Both the position numbers and the translations under genes were made by a program. This document shows positions 7,332 to 15,010 of a DNA stretch of 16,235 nucleotides, piece after piece. The notes beneath the pieces are model-generated. The model saw only the letters and a program-made list of their open reading frames with translations. It had not been told where the DNA came from and made no database searches. The DNA comes from an uncultured Oscillospiraceae bacterium (GTDB lineage Bacteria > Bacillota > Clostridia > Oscillospirales > Acutalibacteraceae), in assembly GCA_900552605.1 (NCBI GenBank), contig USAR01000008.1, positions 1 through 16,235 on the forward strand, written 5' to 3'. The first letter of the stretch is position 1. Every line of letters starts with the position of its first letter.

Positions 7332-8244
7332 ATATTGCCGCCATAATAGGTATTGTTATAATGGACAGAAGATGCGAAATGAAAGCCATTGCAGCGCCCA
7401 AAGTGGTATCTCCGCCGTATGCCGCGGGAAAAACCACCGTGTTAAGCCCAAGCGGCATTGCGGCGGCACACAGGGTTACTCTTACTATGTCATCGGGAAC
7501 GCCGCAAAGCTTTATCACAGTTAAGATAACTGCCGGCAAAGCAATAAGTCGAATCAAAGAAGCATAATAAACCTTTTTTTGTTTTGCAAGAGTCTTTAGT
7601 GAATAATCTCCGATGACAAAGCCTGTAAGCAGCATTGCAAGCGGCGACATCGCTGCGCCGCCCATTGCAACCGCCCCCGTTAAAAATTTGGGCAACGGCA
7701 AAGCGATAAGTCCCAGCGTTGCACCGAGCAGCATAGAGATACAAATCGGATTTAAAAACATCTTAAATGAGAAGCGACAGCTCTCGTCAGGCTTCAGAGA
7801 CGCCGTACCGTATGAATAAACATAAAGTGTAAGCGGCAAAGTAAACATCATATAATCGAAAAGTACCTCTTCACCGAAAACGCCCAACACAACTGCGTTG
7901 CCCATAAAACTGAAATTTGCTACCGCAAAAGAGTAATTATAGATTTTTCTTGCATAGCCGTTTTTCGCAAAAATATAAGCAAGCAGAAAACCCACAGGGA
8001 CAGATACCGCCACAAAACCGACACCATAGGCAAGATACTCCCACTTGGCACGGAAGTTTTCAACAGTACAATATTTATAGAAGGTATTAAACACAAGGCA
8101 CGGCACCAAAATGTATGTTTCGAGCTTTGAAAGAACAACGGAATCATTCTTTGGCAAAAGCTGTTTTTTATTAAGAAAGAAACCTGCCGCCATAAAAACG
8201 AACAGCACTAACATTTGGTTTAAAACCGCACCGAAAACCTGCAC
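7324..8244 (-). CDS. AEC (auxin efflux carrier) family permease
   Basis: This is a multi-pass membrane transporter of the AEC family, whose bacterial members carry malate, malonate or other small organic acids. The N-terminal segment (VLNQMLVLFVFMAAGFFLNK), two blocks of about five hydrophobic helices joined by a polar middle region, and an asparagine-containing NFSFMGNAVVLGVFG stretch fit the family. I chose GTG 8244, giving 306 residues, the usual length. AGGGG (8257-8253) lies eight bases before it and the protein then starts with the conserved first helix. A GTG at 8292 would add 16 residues but has no ribosome site and falls almost at the predicted transcription start. No regulator or catabolic gene adjoins, so the substrate is unknown. 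Confidence 0.85.
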   Translation of the reverse strand: MQVFGAVLNQMLVLFVFMAAGFFLNKKQLLPKNDSVVLSKLETYILVPCLVFNTFYKYCTVENFRAKWEYLAYGVGFVAVSVPVGFLLAYIFAKNGYARKIYNYSFAVANFSFMGNAVVLGVFGEEVLFDYMMFTLPLTLYVYSYGTASLKPDESCRFSFKMFLNPICISMLLGATLGLIALPLPKFLTGAVAMGGAAMSPLAMLLTGFVIGDYSLKTLAKQKKVYYASLIRLIALPAVILTVIKLCGVPDDIVRVTLCAAAMPLGLNTVVFPAAYGGDTTLGAAMAFISHLLSIITIPIMAAIFL

Positions 8245-8304
8245 ACTGACTACCCCTGACAGTAAGTATTGATAAAACTGCTGTAATTGCACTTATCGCA
8301 CAAC

Positions 8305-8333
8305 ATTATACAACGCTTTTCGACAGATTGCAA
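8305..8333 (-). promoter_or_regulatory. Putative promoter of the AEC permease gene
   Basis: On the minus strand TTGCAA (8333-8328) is followed after exactly 17 bases by TATAAT (8310-8305). The implied start near 8298 leaves a ~54-base leader to the GTG at 8244, which supports the shorter protein start. Confidence 0.65.
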
Positions 8334-8552
8334 GCAAAAAAATTCTGTGTTTCTTGCCGGTTGTTTTCGACCCCTTATCAGTGCTGCCCAAAAAAGAACA
8401 CCACTGCTGCGAGCCCGTCCGCCGCGCAGCGCGTGCTCGCGTCGTGGGTTGCGGCAATATTCCGGATTGCATTTCTACGTTCCGTATTACACATAATTAA
8501 GCGTAAAAAAATAATCTGCATTAAAAAAAGTTACCGTATATCAAAAAAATGA
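8334..8552. other. Non-coding stretch with a GC-rich palindromic patch
   Basis: No credible gene lies here. Around 8400-8475 the base composition jumps to markedly GC-rich, with the inverted pair GCGAGC (8409-8414) and GCTCGC (8435-8440) around an inner CGCGC-A-GCGCG-like core. The sequence then becomes very AT-rich. The GC patch stands out from the flanks and may be a remnant of a dispersed intergenic element; see the resembling patch at 13820-13970. Confidence 0.35.
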
Positions 8553-8581
8553 TTGACTAATTGAACGTTATAAAGTATAAT
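8553..8581 (+). promoter_or_regulatory. Near-consensus sigma-A promoter of the CNNM/CorC leader
   Basis: TTGACT (8553-8558) and TATAAT (8576-8581) are separated by exactly 17 bases. Transcription would start near 8588 and give a leader of about 180 bases before the transporter start codon. Confidence 0.8.
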
Positions 8582-8623
8582 ATTCAGTGTTAATTGATTT
8601 TTGAACGGAGGAATCGGTCTATA

Positions 8624-8710
8624 ATGGACAGCGACAGTAGCGACACTACGGACGCGGACAACTGTATTTTTATTTTAGATTTTAAGCATTTCTGTTTAGT
8701 ACTTTGCTGA
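8624..8710 (+). CDS. Acidic 28-residue leader peptide upstream of the CNNM/CorC gene
   Basis: ATG at 8624 follows the Shine-Dalgarno CGGAGGA (8606-8612) by 11 bases, and the frame ends with TGA at 8708-8710. The first 14 residues (MDSDSSDTTDADNC) contain five Asp and no basic residue. The rest is hydrophobic with a few charged residues and two more Cys, ending CLVLC. The last nine codons and the stop lie inside the terminator-like hairpin at 8684-8726. I recognise no family. I infer that it is a leader peptide whose translation controls the hairpin; a free small protein is the alternative. The strong promoter and ribosome site directly in front support real translation. Confidence 0.6.
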   Translation: MDSDSSDTTDADNCIFILDFKHFCLVLC

Positions 8711-8726
8711 ACGGATGTGCTTTTTT
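8684..8726 (+). terminator. Terminator-like attenuator hairpin in the CNNM/CorC leader
   Basis: Segment 8684-8699 pairs with 8707-8722: a nine-pair inner stem (8691-8699 with 8707-8715), one T-T mismatch, then six further pairs, with a seven-base loop (8700-8706). Three pairs are G-U and five are G-C. Six T (8721-8726) follow directly. The leader-peptide stop codon (8708-8710) is in the 3' arm, so a ribosome ending translation there would keep the hairpin open. Confidence 0.6.
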
Positions 8727-8770
8727 GCGTTTATAAAGGATTATTTTACAAGGGAGTTAATATTATAATT

Positions 8771-10039
8771 ATGAAGGACAATTTATCCTCTATACTGATT
8801 CTTGTGGTTTTGACCGTAATGTCGGCCTATTTCTCGGCGACCGAAACCGCCTTTTCGTCGCTCAACAGAACAAAGCTTAAAACATTGGCGGAAAAGGGAG
8901 ACAAAAGAGCCGAAATGACAAATCGGCTTGCGGAAAATTACGACCGTCTTCTTTCAACAATACTTATCGGCAACAATATCGTTAACATTGCCGCAGCATC
9001 AATTGCAACAGTTATGTTTGTTAAGGCTTACGGCGACATCGGCGCAACACTTTCCACAATTTTTACAACCGTGATTATTCTTATATTCGGTGAGATCACG
9101 CCGAAAAGCGTTTCAAAGGATTGCCCTGAAAAATTTGCGATGTTTTCCGCACCGCTCATTCAGTTTTTCATTTATCTTTTGCTGCCGCTTAACTTAATTT
9201 TTTCTCTTTGGAAAAAGCTGATTTCAAAGATCTTTAAGCTGGAAGCAGACAGCAAGCTCTCTCACGATGAGTTACTTATGCTGGTGGACGAGGTACAGCA
9301 GGACGGAAGCGTTGATGAGGACGAGGGCGAGCTTCTTAAAAATGCTATTACCTTTAACGACATAGAAGCTGAGGATATACTTACGCACAGAGTTGACCTT
9401 GAGGCGGTATCGGTAAACAGCACCAAGGAAGAAATTGCAAAGGTCTTCTCGGAAACAAAATTCTCAAGGATACTTGTTTATGATGACGACATAGACCATA
9501 TTGTCGGCGTAATTCACATTAAAGATTTTTACACCGAGTCGGGAATAACGAAAAAATCGATAAAGAACATTATAACTCCTGCCATATTTGTTATGAAAAA
9601 TGAAAAGGTCAACGACATTCTGCGTGAGCTTCAAAAGAAAAAATCACATATCGCGGTTGTTGTTGATGAATACGGCGGTACTTACGGAATAGTTACAATG
9701 GAAGATATAATCGAAGAGCTTGTAGGTGAAATATGGGATGAGCACGACGAGGTTGACGTTATGATAACCAAAACCGGATCTGACACCTATGAAGCCGACG
9801 GTTATATGGAAATGACCGATTTTTGTGATTATTTTGATGTTAAAATCGAAACAGAGTCGGTTTCGCTCGGCGGCTGGACTATGGAACAGTTCGGTCAAAT
9901 TCCCGAAGAGGGAGAAAGCTTTGATTACGAAAATCTCAGCATTAAAGTGTTAAAGCTTGAAAACCACAGGGTCGCTCTGCTCCAGATCAAGGTTTTTGAG
10001 ATAGAAGATGACAAGGAAAAAGACAAAGAAAAAGATTAG
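8771..10039 (+). CDS. CNNM/CorC-family (HlyC/CorC) Mg2+ transporter with CBS pair
   Basis: Members of this family (for example MpfA and CorC) move Mg2+ out of the cell or give resistance to high Mg2+ or Co2+. The N-terminal DUF21/CNNM membrane domain covers about residues 1-150, with FSATETAFSSLNR (Ser22 region), GNNIVNI (Asn68-Asn69) and GEITPKS (Pro111) as the ion-site and hinge motifs. Two CBS domains follow (about 195-255 and 263-322, with VVDEYGGTYGIVTMEDIIEE), then the CorC_HlyC C-terminal domain (about 330-412) and a charged tail. Length is 422 residues, typical. ATG 8771 is used; AAGGGAG is 14 bases upstream, a rather long spacing. The gene is alone behind its own leader, which carries an acidic peptide and an attenuator-like hairpin. 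The transport direction is inferred from relatives. Confidence 0.92.
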   Translation: MKDNLSSILILVVLTVMSAYFSATETAFSSLNRTKLKTLAEKGDKRAEMTNRLAENYDRLLSTILIGNNIVNIAAASIATVMFVKAYGDIGATLSTIFTTVIILIFGEITPKSVSKDCPEKFAMFSAPLIQFFIYLLLPLNLIFSLWKKLISKIFKLEADSKLSHDELLMLVDEVQQDGSVDEDEGELLKNAITFNDIEAEDILTHRVDLEAVSVNSTKEEIAKVFSETKFSRILVYDDDIDHIVGVIHIKDFYTESGITKKSIKNIITPAIFVMKNEKVNDILRELQKKKSHIAVVVDEYGGTYGIVTMEDIIEELVGEIWDEHDEVDVMITKTGSDTYEADGYMEMTDFCDYFDVKIETESVSLGGWTMEQFGQIPEEGESFDYENLSIKVLKLENHRVALLQIKVFEIEDDKEKDKEKD

Positions 10040-10067
10040 TTAGGATGAATTGTTTACCCCGAAAGCG

Positions 10068-10108
10068 AAAAAAATGCCGTGCGCTAGGATACCCAGCGCA
10101 CGGCATTT
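10068..10108. terminator. Bidirectional intrinsic terminator
   Basis: A perfect 14-base, GC-rich inverted repeat (10072-10085 and 10095-10108) surrounds a nine-base loop. On the minus strand the stem is followed by seven T (complement of 10068-10074), so it should efficiently end the ABC operon. On the plus strand the T-rich tail is weaker but it can also end the CNNM/CorC transcript. Confidence 0.9.
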
Positions 10109-10147
10109 AATTTGTAATTAACACCGTTTCAAAACCGGCAATTGCAG

Positions 10148-11881
10148 TCAGCTTTTTGAAAATTGGCTGTTATACAGCGTTGCATAAAATCCGTTTTTCT
10201 CTAATAGCTCTCGATGGTTTCCTTTTTCAATCACCTTGCCGTCTTTCATAACAAGGATAACGTCGGAATTAACAATTGTTGAAAGACGATGAGCAACAAC
10301 AAAGCTTGTTCTGCCCTTCATCATATCGCTGAACGCCGCTTGAACCTTCTGCTCCGTTCTTGTGTCTATTGAAGAGGTTGCTTCATCGAGAATCAGCATC
10401 TGCGGCAGCTTCAGCATCGCTCTTGCAATGCACAGCAGCTGTCTTTGTCCTGCCGAAAGGTTTTCACCGCCGCCCGTGATAACTGTGTTGTATCCGTTTG
10501 GCAAACGCTTTATAAAAGAATGTGCAAACGCAGCCTTTGCTGCCGCTTCAACCTCTTCGTCGCAAGCGTCGGGATTGCCGTATGCAATGTTATCCCTCAC
10601 CGTGCCGGTGCAAAGCCAGGTGTCCTGCAAAACCATTCCGTAGCGTGAGCGCAAATCGCCTCGTCGCATTTCTCTTATATCGGCTCCGTCCACAAGAATG
10701 CTGCCGGAATCGACATCGTAAAAACGCATAAGCAAATTTATAAGCGTGGTTTTTCCGCAGCCTGTCGGTCCGACTATCGCCACACGCATACCGCGGTCAA
10801 CCTTTAAAGAAAGATCGGAAATCAGCGGTCGCTCTTTTGAATAGCTGAAAGCAACGTCTTTAAGCTCGACCTCTCCGTTAACAGGTGGGCAAAGCGGATT
10901 CTCCACCTCTTTCGGACGGTCTTTTTGCTCTAAAACATCAAATATTCTTTTGGAGCAAGCAAGCGCATTTTGCAGCTCTGCCACAACGCCGCTTATTTCG
11001 TTAAACGGCTTTGCATACTGTCCTGCATAGCTTAAAAACACGCTCAGTCCACCGACTGTTATACTGCCTGCAACCGCAAACATAGCGCCTATAAGCGCAA
11101 TTACGGCATAAACCAGATTGTTTATCATTCTTGTGCTTGGATTGACAAGGCTTGAAAAAAATGTTGCTTTAAGTGCTGCGTCGTTAAGCTTGTTATTAAG
11201 CGCATCAAAGTCGTTTTGAGTCCTTTCCTCTGCGCCAAAGGTTTTTATCACCTCGCTGCCGCCTACAAGCTCGTTTATAAGCGCAGTCTGCTTGCCCCTT
11301 AATGACGCCTGCAAGCCGAAATATTTGTGAATACGGCGAGCGATGAACCTTGCCGCAAGAAAAGAAGCAGGTGTAAGCAATGCGACCGACGCTGCAATAA
11401 CTGGATTCAAATAAAACATTATTGCAAGGATAGCTGCAATTGTTAATACCCCTGTGAAAAGCTGCGTAAATCCCATTAAAAGTCCGTCGGCAATTGTGTC
11501 AACGTCGGTTATCATTCGGCTTAAAAGGTCGCCCGACGGGTGACTGTCGAGATATGAAACGGGCAGCGAATTAAGCTTTGCCGAAAGAGATGTTCTTAAA
11601 TCGCGGCAAACGGAAAAAGTAAGACTGTTGTTTGTAAGCGCTGCAATATACTGTGCAGCTGCTGCCGCCATCGCAACTGCCGCTATTATTATAACATTTT
11701 TTAATATCGGCTCAATTTTGACCTCGCCATTCCCTAACATACAGTCGATTGCGCGACCCGAGAAAACCGGAATCAGCAATGCTGCGGCAACAATCATCAG
11801 TGAGCACAAGAGGTCGAGCATAACTAAAGCCTTATATGGCTTCACAAGTTTTAAAACGCTTTTTAAAGTGTCTTTCTTCAC
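10148..11881 (-). CDS. Heterodimeric ABC exporter, catalytically canonical subunit
   Basis: This is a fused membrane-plus-ATPase half transporter (type IV exporter fold, LmrCD/BmrCD/TM287-288 style). Six membrane helices occupy about residues 15-310 and the nucleotide-binding domain about 335-575. Visible are Walker A GPTGCGKTT (Lys377), the Q-loop VLQDTWL, signature LSAGQ (475-479), Walker B LILDEATSSID with catalytic Glu500, and the switch His531 in VAHRLST. The signature has Ala in place of the usual Gly. The start is GTG 11881, whose GTGA overlaps the stop of the preceding subunit gene by four bases, implying translational coupling. It is the second gene of the operon and is followed by a strong terminator. 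Its cargo (drug, lipid or peptide) cannot be told. Confidence 0.93.
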   Translation of the reverse strand: MKKDTLKSVLKLVKPYKALVMLDLLCSLMIVAAALLIPVFSGRAIDCMLGNGEVKIEPILKNVIIIAAVAMAAAAAQYIAALTNNSLTFSVCRDLRTSLSAKLNSLPVSYLDSHPSGDLLSRMITDVDTIADGLLMGFTQLFTGVLTIAAILAIMFYLNPVIAASVALLTPASFLAARFIARRIHKYFGLQASLRGKQTALINELVGGSEVIKTFGAEERTQNDFDALNNKLNDAALKATFFSSLVNPSTRMINNLVYAVIALIGAMFAVAGSITVGGLSVFLSYAGQYAKPFNEISGVVAELQNALACSKRIFDVLEQKDRPKEVENPLCPPVNGEVELKDVAFSYSKERPLISDLSLKVDRGMRVAIVGPTGCGKTTLINLLMRFYDVDSGSILVDGADIREMRRGDLRSRYGMVLQDTWLCTGTVRDNIAYGNPDACDEEVEAAAKAAFAHSFIKRLPNGYNTVITGGGENLSAGQRQLLCIARAMLKLPQMLILDEATSSIDTRTEQKVQAAFSDMMKGRTSFVVAHRLSTIVNSDVILVMKDGKVIEKGNHRELLEKNGFYATLYNSQFSKS

Positions 11882-13599
11882 TGCGCTCCCTCCTTGCTTG
11901 TCTGACTTTCGTAAATCTCTTGGTAAACGCCGCAGTTTTTCATAAGGCTTTCGTGCGTGCCGTTTCCCACAAGTCTGCCGTCGTCAAGCACCAAAATTTC
12001 ATCTGTGTTTTTAATTGAGCCTACACGCTGGCTTATTATAAACACCGTAATGTCATCAGGCAATGATTTAAGAGCTTTTCTGAGTGCGGCGTCGGTGGCA
12101 AAATCAAGCGCCGAAAAGCTGTCGTCCAAAATAATTATTTTTGTTCCGGCAAGCAATGCTCTTGCAATGGTAAGCCGTTGTCGCTGACCGCCGGAAAGAT
12201 TTGCTCCCCCCTGCTCAACAGGATCTGAAAGACCGAGCGGTTTTTTCTTTACAAACTCGGCAGCCTGTGCGATTTCAAGTGCTTTCCAAAGCTCGTCATC
12301 ATCTGCGTTAGGATTTGCAAGCAACAAGTTGCTTTTTATTGTGCCCTCAAACAGAAACATTTTTTGCCCGACAACGCACACCATATTTTGCAGCGCACTT
12401 TTTGAATAGCTTTCAATCGGTTTCCCAAACAGCTCAACCTCGCCTGATGTCACATCGTAAAACCGCATAATAAGGTTTATAAGCGTGGTCTTACCGCTGC
12501 CGGTGCCGCCGATTATCCCAATTGTTTGTCCGCTTGCTGCTGAAAAAGTAATATTGCTCAAAGCCTCGTCAACGCCGCCGCTGTAACAAAAGCCGACATT
12601 TTTAAAGCTGACAGCCTCGCTGCTTGCTGAAAAATCCTCTTTTCCGAAATCAAGCGAGCTTTGCATATCCAGCGTTTGACCCACGCGGTTTGCACAGGCA
12701 ACAGAGCGTGCAAGCAACGTTATAAGGCTTGCAAGCTTAACAAGCTCCACAAGAATTTGCGAGATATAGTTTATAAGCGCTATTATATTTCCCGAAAGCA
12801 GCACGCCACTTTGCACTTTTCCCGCACCGAGCCAAAGCACAAGCACAATAACCGAGTTAACAACAACATAGGTCAGTGGATTTAAAAGTGCGGCAAATCT
12901 GCCGGCTTTTAGCTGAGAATGAAGCAGAGCGTTTACTGCATTCTCGGTTTTTTGCTGCTGCTGCTCCTCTCTTGAAAATGCGCGGATAACACGCACGCCG
13001 CGCAGGCTTTCCGAAGTAACCTCGGTAACCGAATCAAGATCCTTTTGCACAACCTTATACTGCTTATTGCTGACCCTCATAATGCCGAATACTATTACAA
13101 AAAGCACGGCAATTGCCATAACAAAAATCAAAGCCAATCGACTGTTTATTGTAAACGCCATTACAGCAGAGCCGAAAACGATGAACGGACTGCGCATAAA
13201 AAGTCGCAAAAACATATTGAGACCGTTTTGAATTTGGTTAATGTCACTTGTCATTCTTGTTATAAGAGTTGCGGAACCGACAGTTTCTTCTTCCTTTAAA
13301 GAAAGCGACTGTATTTTTAAAAGCAGGTCGTGTCTAAGACCCGTTGCGGTTCCGATTGCAGCTTTGGCTGCAAAAAACTGAGCCACTACACAACATAAAA
13401 GACCGAATACCGCCATTGCCAAAAGCAAGCCGAAGCGAGTTAAAATGTAACTTTTATCGCCGTTTGCAATGCCAACGTCGATCATATTTGCGACTATAAG
13501 CGGCACAACCAGGTCGAAACACGCCTCCAGCATTTTGAAAAGCGGCGCTAAAATGCTCTCTTTTTTGTATTTTTTAAAATACTTCAGAATGTACTTCAT
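11878..13599 (-). CDS. Heterodimeric ABC exporter, degenerate-site subunit
   Basis: First gene of the pair; 573 residues with six membrane helices (about 15-305) and a nucleotide-binding domain (about 330-570). Walker A GGTGSGKTT (Lys370) and a canonical signature LSGGQ (468-472) are intact. The catalytic Glu after Walker B is replaced by Asp493 (ILDDSFSALD) and the switch His by Gln524 (ISQRVGS). These are the hallmarks of the non-hydrolytic site of heterodimeric exporters such as TM287 and BmrC. The partner's altered signature LSAGQ would complete this same degenerate site, a consistent match. ATG 13599 has AGGTG five bases upstream. A promoter with a small palindrome in its spacer lies about 97 bases upstream. 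No neighbouring regulator gene is visible. Confidence 0.93.
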   Translation of the reverse strand: MKYILKYFKKYKKESILAPLFKMLEACFDLVVPLIVANMIDVGIANGDKSYILTRFGLLLAMAVFGLLCCVVAQFFAAKAAIGTATGLRHDLLLKIQSLSLKEEETVGSATLITRMTSDINQIQNGLNMFLRLFMRSPFIVFGSAVMAFTINSRLALIFVMAIAVLFVIVFGIMRVSNKQYKVVQKDLDSVTEVTSESLRGVRVIRAFSREEQQQQKTENAVNALLHSQLKAGRFAALLNPLTYVVVNSVIVLVLWLGAGKVQSGVLLSGNIIALINYISQILVELVKLASLITLLARSVACANRVGQTLDMQSSLDFGKEDFSASSEAVSFKNVGFCYSGGVDEALSNITFSAASGQTIGIIGGTGSGKTTLINLIMRFYDVTSGEVELFGKPIESYSKSALQNMVCVVGQKMFLFEGTIKSNLLLANPNADDDELWKALEIAQAAEFVKKKPLGLSDPVEQGGANLSGGQRQRLTIARALLAGTKIIILDDSFSALDFATDAALRKALKSLPDDITVFIISQRVGSIKNTDEILVLDDGRLVGNGTHESLMKNCGVYQEIYESQTSKEGAQ

Positions 13600-13695
13600 C
13601 TTTTCACCTGTCGGTTTTCCTAAAATTATGCCGCGGCTAATGTCTGCTGTTTAAATCGATCGGCAAAGTTTGGTAAAAATGCGATATATAATTGT

Positions 13696-13724
13696 AGTAT
13701 ACCACAGAGAATCTCTTTTGTAAA
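13696..13724 (-). promoter_or_regulatory. Promoter of the ABC exporter operon with palindrome in the spacer
   Basis: On the minus strand TTTACA (13724-13719) and TATACT (13701-13696) are 17 bases apart. The spacer contains the perfect palindrome AGAGA-T-TCTCT (13716-13706), placed where a repressor or spacer-twisting activator would bind. Transcription would start near 13689, giving a ~90-base leader in which I see no leader peptide. Confidence 0.65.
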
Positions 13725-14250
13725 ACAAATGGGTAAATTTTACATTCTTTTTTTCTGTGTTGTAAAGAGATATGAATCATTTTTTCTTTAAAAAAGAAGT
13801 TTAAATGTATAACGAGCTCACCTGCTTTTGAAAGGAGCCGTAGGCGAGGCGAGAAAGCAGGTGCGGCAGCCGGCTAGAAGCACAGTTTTACACTCGACAG
13901 ACTACTCGGTATCGCCGCACTGCCGCAGTTTTTACGTTGCGTTCCGCACATTTAACTGCAGCTCGCCTTTTCCTTGCTTCTTGCGTTATAATGCTCATGG
14001 AAATTTTATTTTTACGGTTAGCGGTTTGTTGTGAATTATACCATATTCCAGAGGGAACTTATCTTTTTTATTGGGTCATATCATTTTAACACATACATTT
14101 TTAAAAATTCTTTCTCGGTTTAATTTCAACCGATATAGCTTTAATTATAATTGTATATCGGAAGAAAAAACATTGGTATACCATAGTTTCTTCATCGGTG
14201 CAAGTAATAGTAATCAAAACTTGCCTAAAAACCTTAATGTCTGTCGCTCA
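13725..14250. other. Non-coding stretch of about 525 bases with nested inverted repeats
   Basis: No credible gene is present; the two reading frames over it have low-complexity, unlikely translations and poor starts. Positions 13820-13960 are unusually GC-rich. CACCTGCTTT (13820-13829) pairs with AAAGCAGGTG (13854-13863), and GTGCGGC (13861-13867) pairs with GCCGCAC (13914-13920), giving two adjoining long-loop hairpins. TCGGTT/AACCGA (14115-14120 and 14128-14133) and GCAAGT/ACTTGC (14200-14205 and 14219-14224) are smaller. The rest is AT-rich without a clear terminator for the downstream minus-strand gene. A structured RNA is possible, but I match no known family. Confidence 0.4.
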
Positions 14251-14985
14251 TCAGCGGCTCTTCCTCATTTTCAATAAGTCCAAGCTCTCTGAGGGTTCAA
14301 TCATATTTTTGAACATAACAGGATAGATATGATATTGTATTGTGAAATATCTAAGCGGCGGAATCAGCAAAATATAAAGGCAAACGCCTATACCGAATCC
14401 TACATAAAGGTTAAACAGCATCGGCAGGCATATAACGGCGAAGCTTAAAGCGTGAATCAAAAAGATAAGCATATTACGTCCGAAACCGGCAAAGGACAGC
14501 ACAAGTGCGTCCTTATAAAGCTGACCGAGCGACACGTTAAAAGTAATTAAGACGGCGGGTGTATAATACCTTATAAAACAAACAAGCAGCACCGCTGCAA
14601 ACGAAACGGCAAGCATTATAAAATTTAACCCGTCCTTTGGGTCGTTGTAAACATAGTAAGCCGCGAAAAGCGCAAGAGATAGCAGCAGTGTGTTGATAAT
14701 GCCCATCGGCAGCGCCTTTTTCCAATTCTCCTTAATGCAGTCGAAATAATCGGACATAAATGAATGACGGTCACGAACGGCAAGTCTTGCAAGTCTTGCC
14801 GCACCAACTGCGCCTAAACCTTCAAGCGGAAAAATTATATTAAAAATTGCCGTTAACCAACCAACCTCAAGCAGCTTGCCGTAATGCCTTTTAAAAAGTG
14901 TAAAAAATCGCACAAAACCTCTTACTTCCGGCCCGTTTTTGGAAACGCCTGCTCCCTCTTGCTGCGGTGATCCGAATAATGCCAT
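14251..14985 (-). CDS. YesL/DUF624-like integral membrane protein
   Basis: A 244-residue protein with about five or six hydrophobic segments (roughly 45-65, 110-128, 137-155, 175-195 and 200-222). The segment KENWKKALPMGIINTLLLSLALFAAYYVY and the overall plan resemble the YesL/DUF624 family, whose genes often accompany sugar ABC transporters. No such transporter is visible here, and the biochemical role is unknown. ATG 14985 is chosen because AGAGGTG lies about six bases upstream; a reading that begins at 15078 would add 31 residues without a ribosome site. The first ~28 residues are cytoplasmic, polar and glycine-rich. The gene stands alone, with long non-coding DNA on both sides. Confidence 0.65.
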   Translation of the reverse strand: MALFGSPQQEGAGVSKNGPEVRGFVRFFTLFKRHYGKLLEVGWLTAIFNIIFPLEGLGAVGAARLARLAVRDRHSFMSDYFDCIKENWKKALPMGIINTLLLSLALFAAYYVYNDPKDGLNFIMLAVSFAAVLLVCFIRYYTPAVLITFNVSLGQLYKDALVLSFAGFGRNMLIFLIHALSFAVICLPMLFNLYVGFGIGVCLYILLIPPLRYFTIQYHIYPVMFKNMIEPSESLDLLKMRKSR

Positions 14986-15010
14986 TGCCGCACCTCTTTT
15001 TTTAAAATTT

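Noticed and set aside
8717..8770. GTG start adding 18 residues to the CNNM/CorC protein
   Set aside because: It begins inside the terminator hairpin without a ribosome site; family members start close to the MKDNLSSILI segment.
13828..14034. 68-codon plus-strand frame in the intergenic region
   Set aside because: Its composition is Cys/Ser/Phe-rich and erratic, it overlaps long inverted repeats, and no family is recognisable.
14071..14277. 68-codon plus-strand frame before the DUF624-like gene
   Set aside because: It overlaps the end of a real minus-strand gene, lies in AT-rich DNA and has no ribosome site.
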